Part shown: in pieces, positions 12,540 through 25,899 of the stretch | How the letters are laid out: each line of letters begins with the position of its first letter | Numbering within the stretch: position 1 is the first letter of the stretch | Source: Odiellus spinosus | Lineage: Eukaryota > Arthropoda > Arachnida > Opiliones > Phalangiidae | NCBI GenBank assembly: GCA_963920705.1 | Contig: OY987227.1 | Span: 14,921,602 to 14,985,601 of the forward strand | Direction: 5' to 3' | Length of the DNA: 64,000 nucleotides | The notes under the pieces: generated by a model | What the model was told of the DNA's origin: nothing | The model's input: only the letters and a program-made list of their open reading frames with translations | Database searches by the model: none | Made by a program: the position numbers and the translations under genes

Positions 12540-14085
12540 GTAATAATGTGAAGGACTTGTGACATTGATAATTAACCTCCGAGTAGCCCAAATATAGATA
12601 GTGCATCCCTTCTAGTTTTATATCCTTCTGATGTTGATTATCCCTGTTTTTCTCATCACCCAAACCATAGCGTGTATATAAAGTCAAATACGTCGAGAAT
12701 TTATGTGTAAAAATCTCCAATGGTTAAAGTTTGTTCGACTAGCTTGAATAATTAGGTTTGAAGCTGCAAGTGGAAGTCTTACAACACTATCTTTCCTTTC
12801 ACCCCAGTAATATTTATTAACTGTAATAAGTCGGATAAAATGTTTAAGAGTTTTAAAGGATGCCTTTGCTGATGTGGTTCAATTCATCGCTTAAAATCTA
12901 AAAGGGGACTAAAAGCGAGCTAAAAGGAATTTTATACTAAAGAGAGAAAATTTCCCTAGTCTTATAGAGTTTATATAAGACCATCTAGAAGTTTTTAAGC
13001 ATCCCCCATCATTTGCGATTGTTTTTGTTACTAAAAATGAGAAAAAAATGCTAATCAAGTTTTCTCCTCGTCTATACGATTTTTTTTTTTTTTTTTTTTT
13101 GTTTTTTTTTTTTTGGCTTCAGCCTCTTCCATTATTAAAAAAGCAACGCCTTATTTGCTCCCGATAAGAATCTCTTTGGATATTTTTGGGGATAAGGGAA
13201 GCTAGGAGGAGTGAAAAAATGTTTACAGTGGTTAAAATCACACTGAAATTGCTAAATTGGCTTTCATCATTTTAAAGAAAATTTAAAATTTTACTTTAAA
13301 GGAAGAATAAAAAGGGAAAATTAAAAACTGAAATTTTCTGCTCAAAAGAGAGCAGGAAAAATCATTCAGAAATGTTCAGTATACAGTTAAAATTAGTTTT
13401 CTACCTTTTAAATGTCTGTTCTTTATGTATGTTTAGATTTTTGTATATTTTTAACGATATTTCCAAAAATGATTCTCAAATTCCTTGAAAAATGTGTGAC
13501 AGCCTCACTTTAAAATTTTTGTTTCTAATTACTTTACAATTTTAACTAACGATTGATATAAAATCGCTTATTATATGGTTCCATCCTCCCTTTAAGTCGA
13601 TCACTCAGAAAATTTTAATCAGAATATTAGAAAAGGGTAGAAATCGAAGAAAAAAAATAGGTCGAGAAAATTAATTAAATTTGGTAACGTTTTTATTTTT
13701 TTTTAGATTATTTTTTTGCTCAACGAAACTTTTTTTTCCCCAAAATCGTTTCGGTCCGATGCACAAAACAATTTATAATAAATTTAAACCAACCCCAAAT
13801 GACATGAGATTAAGATTGAGTATAAGACAAACTAAGATTAATGAAATTGAAAAGGGCTCCTTAGAAAAATACGCAAAATATTGAGAAAAATTAAAACTTT
13901 AAAAATGTTCCAAATCTTTTTGATATTTTTGTTTGAGCTACGGGTCAGCGACTTTTAACCACAAATATTACTCATTGCCATCAAATACGTCGTTTGAATA
14001 CATGTTATCTTAGTAATTAATTTCAAACGAAATATTTGAGGGGGGAAGCAAAAAGACTAAATATTATATAAACCAAAAACTGAGG
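12540..14085. other. Gene-free AT-rich DNA
   Basis: No gene is supported. It contains T-runs at 13080-13115 and, near 13498-13517, the end motif GTGACAGCCTCACTTTAA of another dispersed family (also at 41147, 49373 and 51965). Confidence 0.55.
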
Positions 14086-14640
14086 TTAAAGGGGGAATGC
14101 AACCTAACATCAAGTGATTTTTTTATCCATATCTTATCGTTTAAATCGAGGGGTCAGACACTTGAGAACTCAGGTGTGCAAAGGTGTACAAAACTCTTTG
14201 CACTACCAAAGCTGGACTGAGTTCAACAAGATTTCAGCAAGAGTTCGAACTGTTTGCATTACCAAAGCTGGACTTGCGTGAACTCAGGTGTACAAGAACA
14301 TCAAGAGTGACGTCACCATCGGATTAAATAGGCCTAATCCACAAATAATAAAAAAAAAGCAATCAAATATTAAACTAGAAATAAATTTAAAACTTAATCG
14401 GTAAATAGGCTTAGCTGTATTCATGAAGATCCTGAATTTCTTCGCATTGATGGGTGCAGTGACCAATCGAATTTCATTGAAAGTCTCACCGAGATCTCGG
14501 CGGGCCTTTTCTCATTGGTCGACGACCCTTCAATACGAAGAATTAAGGATCCCTATGAATTCAACTAAGCCTATTTTCCTGGTAAGTTTTAAATTTATTT
14601 CTACTATTTGTTTGTACAATTAGGAATCGAGAACCAAGTA
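14086..14640. mobile_element. MITE family B, copy 2, interrupted and right-truncated
   Basis: Starts TTAAAGGGGGAATGCAACCT. It carries the family's inverted inner arms (AGGCTTAGCTG near 14407 and TCAACTAAGCCTATTTTC near 14560), then the ATTTATTTCTAC subterminal block. The right terminus seen in copies 1 and 4 is missing: homology fades after about 14620. A 177-bp insertion sits at 14147-14323. Confidence 0.75.
14147..14323. mobile_element. Insertion inside family B MITE, TTAAAT duplication
   Basis: Copy 1 of the MITE reads GTTTAAATAGGCCTAATCC without a break. Here TTAAAT occurs on both sides (14141-14146 and 14324-14329) of 177 bp of unrelated DNA. The insert contains two diverged copies of a roughly 60-bp unit with ACCAAAGCTGGACT and GAACTCAGGTGTACAA-like words. 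No open frame is seen. Confidence 0.7.
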
Positions 14641-15904
14641 ATTCCGTTTATTCTATAAAGATTCCCTTAAAAGCTTTTAAATAATCTACCCAACTCAGTC
14701 TTAGAGGAGTTAGTACCATAAATAAAAAGCAAAACTGAAAAGTTATATTCAAATGAAAGAAAAGCCCAAACATTCCATAGGATTTTTAGACAGCTATTAA
14801 TGTTAAAAATAAACATTTCGTTTAACTTTCCAAAAAGTCTTTTAAATTTAGGAAATTGAGTAGTAAACGCAACTCGTTTACAAGAAAAGTAGCCTTATAA
14901 ACTATTATAAATTAATTTATATAAGATGGGGTCTTCGACTAAGGTGGTCTATAGAGTACATAAATTTTGATGAAATACAGTTCCGAGGGCATCACGTATA
15001 TATACAGATCGAATCATTTAAAAATCAAAACGATCGAATAGAAAATACGAATCGTGTATGGAATAAATTTTGTTTTGAAATATTGCACTGGATAGCGATG
15101 GAGTTGTCAAACTTATTATAACACGCACCTCAAGGAAGTCGAGAGTGTACAATCTTGAAAGGGAGTCAATTTCCAATTGATAAACACGTTTTACTGACTA
15201 GATTTAGATAATTTCTAAGGTTGTATGTTTTCCTTTATATAATTTATATTCAAATAATTATAATTCGACCTGATGATGCATCTGTAAGACGCGAAACTAG
15301 TCGTCTTGAATCGTGAATGTATATTTCGCGTTTTTAGATTATAGACCAACTTTTTTGAAGTAAACTTGGTATAATTTACATGTTAAATGTCAGAGGGGTC
15401 AAAGTATAGTAAATAGTTCTAGCCTATAACTTTTATAATACTGTCATAAATATCGAATTTGTCAATTCTGAGGAGTTAAAAGGTTAAGGTTCAATATATT
15501 TTAAGCCTAACTCAGCCATGCCAATCAGAAATGATTAACGATGGTATATATTAGATAGCTATTTTTAACAATAGATTATATTATTCGTGTGTTCTGACAC
15601 GCACCAGATACCATTTAAGTTCAAAAGTTATTTTCTCTTCCTGCCTAAACCCTATAGTTCTCTTAAAGGTATAGATTTTCTTCGTCACCCTATATAGATA
15701 CTTCCCTCCGGCGCTTTTCCAATAGTTTGGAACTACCAAAGAACATGTTATTGGTGATCTTCTCAAAGAACTTGTTCGTAATCGTTGGCAAGCCGAAATT
15801 AGAAGGGGAAGTATCAATACTGGGTGACAGGCGAAAGAAACCCTAGGTTTAAATTCTAACATGACAAGCAGATTATATTGGTTTTCCAAACAACGGTGCT
15901 AATT
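14640..15904. other. Gene-free stretch with element fragments
   Basis: No gene is supported. A - strand frame at 15581-15889 (102 codons) overlaps fragments related to the TIR of the MITE at 12318 and is best read as transposon debris, not a gene. Confidence 0.5.
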
Positions 15905-16140
15905 TTTGATCAATTTCTTACAAACAAATATTAAACTAGAAATAAATTTAAAATTTACCCGGAAAATGGGCTTAGCTGGTTTCAAGGAGATCCTGAATTT
16001 ATTCGCATTGATGGGTCAGCGACCAATCGAATGTTATTGAAAGTCTCATGGAGATCTCGTCTTAACAACGGGCCTTTGCTCATTGGTCGCTGAGCAATCT
16101 CCATGAATCAAGCTAAGCCTATATTTTCGTTAAGTTTTAA
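15905..16140. mobile_element. MITE family B, copy 3, fused to the satellite
   Basis: The inner half of family B is present. Inverted subterminal sequence (CAAACAAATATTAAACTAG) comes first, then GGGCTTAGCTGG, the CAGCGACCAATCG / CTCATTGGTCGCTG inverted pair and AAGCTAAGCCTATATTTTC. After GTTAAGTTTTAAATTT it enters the 30-bp satellite with no break. The normal right terminus (GGTTGCA...CCTTTAA) is not found after the array, so this copy has lost or been separated from its right end. Confidence 0.8.
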
Positions 16141-19100
16141 ATTTATTTCTACTTTAATATTCGTTTGTAAATTTATTTCTACTTTAATATTCGTTTGTAA
16201 ATTTATTTCTACTTTAATATTCGTTTGTAAATTTATTTCTACTTTAATATTCGTTTGTAAATTTATTTCTACTTTAATATTCGTTTGTAAATTTATTTCT
16301 ACTTTAATATTCGTTTGTAAATTTATTTCTACTTTAATATTCGTTTGTAAATTTATTTCTACTTTAATATTCGTTTGTAAATTTATTTCTACTTTAATAT
16401 TCGTTTGTAAATTTATTTCTACTTTAATATTCGTTTGTAAATTTATTTCTACTTTAATATTCGTTTGTAAATTTATTTCTACTTTAATATTCGTTTGTAA
16501 ATTTATTTCTACTTTAATATTCGTTTGTAAATTTATTTCTACTTTAATATTCGTTTGTAAATTTATTTCTACTTTAATATTCGTTTGTAAATTTATTTCT
16601 ACTTTAATATTCGTTTGTAAATTTATTTCTACTTTAATATTCGTTTGTAAATTTATTTCTACTTTAATATTCGTTTGTAAATTTATTTCTACTTTAATAT
16701 TCGTTTGTAAATTTATTTCTACTTTAATATTCGTTTGTAAATTTATTTCTACTTTAATATTCGTTTGTAAATTTATTTCTACTTTAATATTCGTTTGTAA
16801 ATTTATTTCTACTTTAATATTCGTTTGTAAATTTATTTCTACTTTAATATTCGTTTGTAAATTTATTTCTACTTTAATATTCGTTTGTAAATTTATTTCT
16901 ACTTTAATATTCGTTTGTAAATTTATTTCTACTTTAATATTCGTTTGTAAATTTATTTCTACTTTAATATTCGTTTGTAAATTTATTTCTACTTTAATAT
17001 TCGTTTGTAAATTTATTTCTACTTTAATATTCGTTTGTAAATTTATTTCTACTTTAATATTCGTTTGTAAATTTATTTCTACTTTAATATTCGTTTATAA
17101 ATTTATTTCTACTTTAATATTCGTTTGTAAATTTATTTCTACTTTAATATTCGTTTGTAAATTTATTTCTACTTTAATATTCGTTTGTAAATTTATTTCT
17201 ACTTTAATATTCGTTTGTAAATTTATTTCTACTTTAATATTCGTTTGTAAATTTATTTCTACTTTAATATTCGTTTGTAAATTTATTTCTACTTTAATAT
17301 TCGTTTGTAAATTTATTTCTACTTTAATATTCGTTTGTAAATTTATTTCTACTTTAATATTCGTTTGTAAATTTATTTCTACTTTAATATTCGTTTGTAA
17401 ATTTATTTCTACTTTAATATTCGTTTGTAAATTTATTTCTACTTTAATATTCGTTTGTAAATTTATTTCTACTTTAATATTCGTTTGTAAATTTATTTCT
17501 ACTTTAATATTCGTTTGTAAATTTATTTCTACTTTAATATTCGTTTGTAAATTTATTTCTACTTTAATATTCGTTTGTAAATTTATTTCTACTTTAATAT
17601 TCGTTTGTAAATTTATTTCTACTTTAATATTCGTTTGTAAATTTATTTCTACTTTAATATTCGTTTGTAAATTTATTTCTACTTTAATATTCGTTTGTAA
17701 ATTTATTTCTACTTTAATATTCGTTTGTAAATTTATTTCTACTTTAATATTCGTTTGTAAATTTATTTCTACTTTAATATTCGTTTGTAAATTTATTTCT
17801 ACTTTAATATTCGTTTGTAAATTTATTTCTACTTTAATATTCGTTTGTAAATTTATTTCTACTTTAATATTCGTTTGTAAATTTATTTCTACTTTAATAT
17901 TCGTTTGTAAATTTATTTCTACTTTAATATTCGTTTGTAAATTTATTTCTACTTTAATATTCTTTGTAAATTTATTTCTACTTTAATATTCGTTTGTAAA
18001 TTTATTTCTACTTTAATATTCGTTTGTAAATTTAATTTCTACTTTAATATTCGTTTGTAAATTTATTTCTACTTTAATATTCGTTTGTAAATTTATTTCT
18101 ACTTTAATATTCGTTTGTAAATTTATTTCTACTTTAATATTCGTTTGTAAATTTATTTCTACTTTAATATTCGTTTGTAAATTTATTTCTACTTTAATAT
18201 TCGTTTGTAAATTTATTTCTACTTTAATATTCGTTTGTAAATTTATTTCTACTTTAATATTCGTTTGTAAATTTATTTCTACTTTAATATTCGTTTGTAA
18301 ATTTTTTCTACTTTAATATTCGTTTGTAAATTTATTTCTACTTTAATATTCGTTTGTAAATTTTTTTCTACTTTAATATTCGTTTGTAAATTTTTTTCTA
18401 CTTTAATATTCGTTTGTAAATTTTTTTCTACTTTAATATTCGTTTGTAAATTTTTTTCTACTTTAATATTCGTTTGTAAATTTTTTTCTACTTTAATATT
18501 CGTTTGTAAATTTTTTTCTACTTTAATATTCGTTTGTAAATTTTTTTCTACTTTAATATTCGTTTGTAAATTTTTTTCTACTTTAATATTCGTTTGTAAA
18601 TTTTTTTCTACTTTAATATTCGTTTGTAAATTTTTTTTTCTACTTTAATATTCGTTTGTAAATTTTTTTCTACTTTAATATTCGTTTGTAAATTTTTTTC
18701 TACTTTAATATTCGTTTGTAAATTTTTTTCTACTTTAATATTCGTTTGTAAATTTTTTTCTACTTTAATATTCGTTTGTAAATTTTTTTCTACTTTAATA
18801 TTCGTTTGTAAATTTTTTTCTACTTTAATATTCGTTTGTAAATTTTTTTCTACTTTAATATTCGTTTGTAAATTTTTTTCTACTTTAATATTCGTTTGTA
18901 AATTTTTTTCTACTTTAATATTCGTTTGTAAATTTTTTTCTACTTTAATATTCGTTGTAAATTTATTTCTACTTTAATATTCGTTTGTAAATTTATTTCT
19001 ACTTTAATATTCGTTTGTAAATTTATTTCTACTTTAATATTCGTTTGTAAATTTATTTCTACTTTAATATTCGTTTGTAAATTTATTTCTACTTTAATAT

Positions 19101-22100
19101 TCGTTGTAAATTTATTTCTACTTTAATATTCGTTTGTAAATTTATTTCTACTTTAATATTCGTTTGTAAATTTTATTTCTACTTTAATATTCGTTTGTAA
19201 ATTTATTTCTACTTTAATATTCGTTTGTAAATTTATTTCTACTTTAATATTCGTTTGTAAATTTATTTCTACTTTAATATTCGTTTGTAAATTTATTGCT
19301 ACTTTAATATTCGTTTGTAAATTTATTTCTACTTTAATATTCGTTTTGTAAATTTATTGCTACTTTAATATTCGTTTGTAAATTTATTGCTACTTAATAT
19401 TCGTTTGTAAATTTATTGCTACTTTAATATTCGTTTGTAAATTTATTGCTACTTTAATATTCGTTTGTAAATTTTTATTGCTACTTTAATATTCGTTTGT
19501 AAATTTATTGCTACTTTAATATTCGTTTGTAAATTTATTGCTACTTTAATATTCGTTTGTAAATTTATTGCTACTTTAATATTCGTTTGTAAATTTATTG
19601 CTACTTTAATATTCGTTTGTAAATTTATTGCTACTTTAATATTCGTTTGTAAATTTATTGCTACTTTAATATTCGTTTGTAAATTTATTGCTACTTTAAT
19701 ATTCGTTTGTAAATTTATTGCTACTTTAATATTCGTTGTAAATTTATTGCTACTTTAATATTCGTTTGTAAATTTATTGCTACTTTAATATTCGTTTGTA
19801 AATTTATTGCTACTTTAATATTCGTTTGTAAATTTATTGCTACTTTAATATTCGTTTGTAAATTTATTGCTACTTTAATATTCGTTTGTAAATTTATTGC
19901 TACTTTAATATTCGTTTGTAAATTTATTGCTACTTTAATATTCGTTTGTAAATTTATTGCTACTTTAATATTCGTTTGTAAATTTATTGCTACTTTAATA
20001 TTCGTTTGTAAATTTATTGCTACTTTAATATTCGTTTGTAAATTTATTGCTACTTTAATATTCGTTTGTAAATTTATTGCTACTTTAATATTCGTTTGTA
20101 AATTTATTGCTACTTTAATATTCGTTTGTAAATTTATTGCTACTTTAATATTCGTTTGTAAATTTATTGCTACTTTAATATTCGTTTGTAAATTTATTTC
20201 TACTTTAATATTCGTTTGTAAATTTATTTCTACTTTAATATTCGTTTGTAAATTTATTTCTACTTTAATATTCGTTTGTAAATTTATTTCTACTTTAATA
20301 TTCGTTTGTAAATTTATTTCTACTTTAATATTCGTTTGTAAATTTATTTCTACTTTAATATTCGTTTGTAAATTTATTTCTACTTTAATATTCGTTTGTA
20401 AATTTATTTCTACTTTAATATTCGTTTGTAAATTTATTTCTACTTTAATATTCGTTTGTAAATTTATTTCTACTTTAATATTCGTTTGTAAATTTATTTC
20501 TACTTTAATATTCGTTTGTAAATTTATTTCTACTTTAATATTCGTTTGTAAATTTATTTCTACTTTAATATTCGTTTGTAAATTTATTTCTACTTTAATA
20601 TTCGTTTGTAAATTTATTTCTACTTTAATATTCGTTTGTAAATTTATTTCTACTTTAATATTCGTTTGTAAATTTATTTCTACTTTAATATTCGTTTGTA
20701 AATTTATTTCTACTTTAATATTCGTTTGTAAATTTATTTCTACTTTAATATTCGTTTGTAAATTTATTTCTACTTTAATATTCGTTTGTAAATTTATTTC
20801 TACTTTAATATTCGTTTGTAAATTTATTTCTACTTTAATATTCGTTTGTAAATTTATTTCTACTTTAATATTCGTTTGTAAATTTATTTCTACTTTAATA
20901 TTCGTTTGTAAATTTATTTCTACTTTAATATTCGTTTGTAAATTTATTTCTACTTTAATATTCGTTTGTAAATTTATTTCTACTTTAATATTCGTTTGTA
21001 AATTTATTTCTACTTTAATATTCGTTTGTAAATTTATTTCTACTTTAATATTCGTTTGTAAATTTATTTCTACTTTAATATTCGTTTGTAAATTTATTTC
21101 TACTTTAATATTCGTTTGTAAATTTATTTCTACTTTAATATTCGTTTGTAAATTTATTTCTACTTTAATATTCGTTTGTAAATTTATTTCTACTTTAATA
21201 TTCGTTTGTAAATTTATTTCTACTTTAATATTCGTTTGTAAATTTATTTCTACTTTAATATTCGTTTGTAAATTTATTTCTACTTTAATATTCGTTTGTA
21301 AATTTATTTCTACTTTAATATTCGTTTGTAAATTTATTTCTACTTTAATATTCGTTTGTAAATTTATTTCTACTTTAATATTCGTTTGTAAATTTATTTC
21401 TACTTTAATATTCGTTTGTAAATTTATTTCTACTTTAATATTCGTTTGTAAATTTATTTCTACTTTAATATTCGTTTGTAAATTTATTTCTACTTTAATA
21501 TTCGTTTGTAAATTTATTTCTACTTTAATATTCGTTTGTAAATTTATTTCTACTTTAATATTCGTTTGTAAATTTATTTCTACTTTAATATTCGTTTGTA
21601 AATTTATTTCTACTTTAATATTCGTTTGTAAATTTATTTCTACTTTAATATTCGTTTGTAAATTTATTTCTACTTTAATATTCGTTTGTAAATTTATTTC
21701 TACTTTAATATTCGTTTGTAAATTTATTTCTACTTTAATATTCGTTTGTAAATTTATTTCTACTTTAATATTCGTTTGTAAATTTATTTCTACTTTAATA
21801 TTCGTTTGTAAATTTATTTCTACTTTAATATTCGTTTGTAAATTTATTTCTACTTTAATATTCGTTTGTAAATTTATTTCTACTTTAATATTCGTTTGTA
21901 AATTTATTTCTACTTTAATATTCGTTTGTAAATTTATTTCTACTTTAATATTCGTTTGTAAATTTATTTCTACTTTAATATTCGTTTGTAAATTTATTTC
22001 TACTTTAATATTCGTTTGTAAATTTATTTCTACTTTAATATTCGTTTGTAAATTTATTTCTACTTTAATATTCGTTTGTAAATTTATTTCTACTTTAATA

Positions 22101-22500
22101 TTCGTTTGTAAATTTATTTCTACTTTAATATTCGTTTGTAAATTTATTTCTACTTTAATATTCGTTTGTAAATTTATTTCTACTTTAATATTCGTTTGTA
22201 AATTTATTTCTACTTTAATATTCGTTTGTAAATTTATTTCTACTTTAATATTCGTTTGTAAATTTATTTCTACTTTAATATTCGTTTTTAAATTTATTTC
22301 TACTTTAATATTCGTTTGTAAATTTATTTCTACTTTAATATTCGTTTGTAAATTTATTTCTACTTTAATATTCGTTTGTAAATTTATTTCTACTTTAATA
22401 TTCGTTTGTAAATTTATTTCTACTTTAATATTCGTTTGTAAATTTATTTCTACTTTAATATTCGTTTGTAAATTTATTTCTGGTTTAATAATAGTTTGTA
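16141..22500. repeat. 30-bp satellite array, about 212 copies
   Basis: A head-to-tail array of a 30-bp unit containing TTTATTTCTACTTTAATATT followed by CGTTTGTAA. Most copies are identical. Variants come in blocks: an A-to-T form (TTTTTTTCT) at about 18301-18950 and a T-to-G form (TTATTGCT) at about 19291-20185, with a few 1-2 bp indels near 17961, 18031, 18633 and 19170. The last unit is degenerate (CTGGTTTAATAATAG), as is usual at array edges. The unit differs by two bases from the subterminal sequence of the family B MITE seen at 50650-50680. Because 30 is a multiple of 3, one + frame stays open for 627 codons (repeating KFISTLIFVC). That frame is not a gene. Confidence 0.97.
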
Positions 22501-22889
22501 AATTTTACGAATTTGTAACTAAATATGGCGTTCCCAAACAGTTTCATTAGGTTATATTATAATTTAAACCCCGTATTCTGACTACATCAAAATATTCAAA
22601 TTTAAAGTTTGTTTAATTAAAATTTAATTTTAACGTAGGATGTTATGTAACTAGAAATATTTTAAAAATTAAGTTTATGTCTATAATTACAGCTTTCAAA
22701 ACCAAAAACTGTCTAACTCGGCAAATAAATTCAATATTATTAAAGTTTAATATAATTAATTGCTAATGTATGTTTTAGCATTTATAAAATGAAGCATTTT
22801 GAATTGACAATATAATTAACCTTAATAGTGTTTTCATAAAACCGCTTATACAGTGGAAAATTATCTAATAGTAATTAAAAAAACCCTTT

Positions 22890-22930
<41 letters not shown>

Positions 22931-25190
22931 AATTAATAAAGGTTTCCAATACCGCCCCGAAAATTAGTTCGATAAAAAATATTATTTGTATAGAATTTAT
23001 AATCAATGTATGTTTTATATTATTTTAAAGGGATAATTAAAAGCTTAACAGAAACCAACCGAGACGATTTCATCAACTTGGACCACTTTTTGACCACCAA
23101 TTTTAATGCGATGTTATTATTTGGAATTTCTTATGAAACTCGCAAATATTCACGAGATTGGTCTTTCAAAGATTTATATTTTAACGAATTTCTGAATTAA
23201 GTCGGAGTTCTGAATCTGAATTATTGTGATTTCTCAGACAAAGTAGAATTGGAGTATCATTTTTAAGAAATATCAGTTAAGACAACAGTAAAACAAAAAT
23301 TTTAAAATCGTTATATTCTTTTTCGCGCCAAAATGTGAGAGCAGACATTATGGAAGAAAAAGGAATGAAATCACCACAGTGGAAGGTGAAAAGCTCAACC
23401 TGTATGGGGCTTAAATATTTTAAAATCAACGAAAAAATTAGAAGAAATTTCGTACGTTTCAAGTGAAATGTTTCTAAAATATTTTCTGACAGTAAGATGT
23501 TAGAACAAACGTTATATTTATCAGCGTACGAGTTAATTCTGACAAACGCGTACGTTTAGTAATTTGAGATTGGCAAAGTTGGCACAGGCCTAATTATGAC
23601 TAACGTTATTACAACAGTCACGATTTATACATATAAGGTTTCAGCTGAGTGGATTAATTTTACCATATATCAGTTTCGTTCAGATATGCTAATAGAAAAC
23701 TTTTCTGTTCATTTAATTATCCGTTTAATTTGCCTTTTGGCTAAAACACGAGTGGCCCAACACCCCCACCCACTTTGGGATTAAATATATATAAAAAAAA
23801 AACTAGCTTAGCGGCAAATAGGAAAGGTGGAATATTATTATAAAGACCTAAAACCATATTGATACTATCGCAAAAATTTAACAATAATAAGAAGTTCCAA
23901 TTAATGAATGCCCCAATATATTAAAGTAAAGGGGGAAAATTATCATTAATTATTACTTAACAGAATTACCAAAATTAAGAATTTTATGCTGGGGGTATTA
24001 AGCAAGACCAGCCTCAGTAATTAAAGTTCTAACCGTAAAAAAACCAAGATCAAAGTTTTGTTAAGCTTAAAATTAAAAAAAAAAAGGGGTCAATTGCGGT
24101 TCCAATAAATTACTAATTCTATAAAGGGAAGGTAACATGTATTAATTTAAAGCCTGGGCGATTATATTGTTAAAACATTATAGACTAATTAAACAAATTA
24201 ATCGGAATAGATATTTAATTTTAATTTAAATCAAAATAAGGCTATTTTGAATTAAGACCAAACTCGTTCTTCGTTTAAACGTGGACACCACGCTTTCTTT
24301 TATAGTGGGAGAAAAAATATCTCTTCACACTGTAAGGTTTTTAGAAAGGGTTACTTTTATCTCATTGGTCGGGAGAAAAAAAAAGAAATGACAGCCGTCA
24401 TGTAGTCGACAAAAGCCGACCAAAAGGTATAATGGCAAATATATTTTTATGTTAATTTAGAATAATCTATGTTCGTTACAAGGTTGCATCTCGAGATAAA
24501 ATAAAATGAACTTAAAAAACAGTTCAACCCCCCTTTAAGATTTAAAACTTCAAGATATTGCACGATTTTTATGATACAATGGGGCGGGGGTACAATTTAA
24601 TTTGTAAAAAAATAAAAAAAAAAGTATGATTTCTAGTTTTAAAACATATTCCCCTGTTCGATATCGTATATTGAGAATACGTATCCGTTCAAAAACGAGT
24701 TGACATTTTAACTAAATCTGAGGCGATTGAATACACTATGTTGAAAGTGGTAAGAATAAACGAAATGGTTGTTAACTTCCTCTTGAACAAAAATATATGT
24801 ATATTGACGGGTGGTTCAAAAAAAAAAAAAAAAAAAAAATCGGCCCTGGATTTTTAACAAAAATTTGTTAAGGTTCTGTTGGTGGACTAAAAGCTGATAA
24901 TTTCACTCCCATGTTTCGAAGAGAACCAAAAAAAAAAAAAATAAAAAAAAATAAAAATAAATAAAAAACTAGTTTTCCAGCTATCACATTAAATAATCCC
25001 AGATTACAATCTATAAGCGACTCTGGTCTAAACCCGCAGTTTCACATTTTTGCTTCGCTTTACCGCTGTATTGTGTATGTTTTTATTAAAGGACAGGTCT
25101 CATTTAAATTGATTATCAGTGTGTGGACCCAGAACTCACAACAAATTCGGCTTTAAAAGAATTCACTGGCGTATAGAGTAGTGGCGTAAA
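22501..25190. other. Gene-free AT-rich DNA
   Basis: No gene is supported. It contains a 38-base A-run at 22891-22928, another A-run near 24818-24839 and a short A-rich low-complexity tract at 24930-24966. Open frames of 61-64 codons here have no recognisable features. Confidence 0.6.
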
Positions 25191-25891
25191 GCACGGACCG
25201 TGTATATACCGGACGAGAAAAGCAAGCGTTTTTCTGCCCCGTGCACCGACTCTCAATAGAGCTCAGAAAATAACCGTACAAGGTCGTTTATTAAATTCAA
25301 AATGGCGCTTGTCTTTAAGTCGCTGCGAATCCAAGATAACATTAAAAGGCAGAAAAATTCGATCCACAATGATCATTATTAGTCAAAAAGGTATTTATTT
25401 TAAATTTACAATATCTTATTATAGCGCTAGACATAAAACATGAGCCTAAAATTGATTATTAACGAGACGAACGTCAAATTTCTTTAAGCCTCGGTTTATG
25501 TATCCTTGTTTTCATTCATGAACGGTATTAGGATAACATACTTAGACCTAGGCTTAACTGGATCTGTATTGTTCTGACACAATGAATACATACACCGCTG
25601 GTTTTTCGTAATTTTTGCGTAATATTAACACCCTAATTTAAGTTGAACTTCATTCGAACCAAAATTTAAAGCTAATTTTTACATTAAATTAAAATAAGCG
25701 CGAACGAATTATAACGTAAGAAAACAGGATAGCCATTTTGAAATTTCGCTCTCACGTGACATAAGAGTCACGAAGAAAAAAAACGACCTTGTACCGCTAT
25801 TTTCTCTCGCTTCAGAGCCCAATGCTCGGGAAGGTTTTTTTGTACTGTGGAAGGCTGGCGAATTCTCGTCCGGTATATACACGGTCCGTGC
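25191..25891. mobile_element. 0.7-kb TIR element
   Basis: Two perfect 29-bp terminal inverted repeats (25191-25219 and 25863-25891, outer sequence GCACGGACCGTGTATATACC) bound about 700 bp. Imperfect inversion continues inward: CCGTACAAGGTCGTTT near 25276 pairs with AACGACCTTGTACCG near 25782. Flanks GTAAA and GTTAA are only roughly alike, so no clean target duplication can be claimed. There is no transposase frame, so this is a non-autonomous DNA transposon of undetermined superfamily. Confidence 0.8.
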
Positions 25892-25899
25892 GTTAAGGC

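Noticed and set aside
16103-17986. A 627-codon open frame with a perfect ten-residue repeat
   Set aside because: It is the 30-bp satellite read in the one + frame without a stop. The first codons come from the MITE and the frame ends at a 1-bp deletion in one unit. No codon-level constraint or domain is present.
16141-22500. CRISPR-like repeat array
   Set aside because: Units abut with no spacers, and the context is a eukaryotic genome with a transposon origin for the unit.
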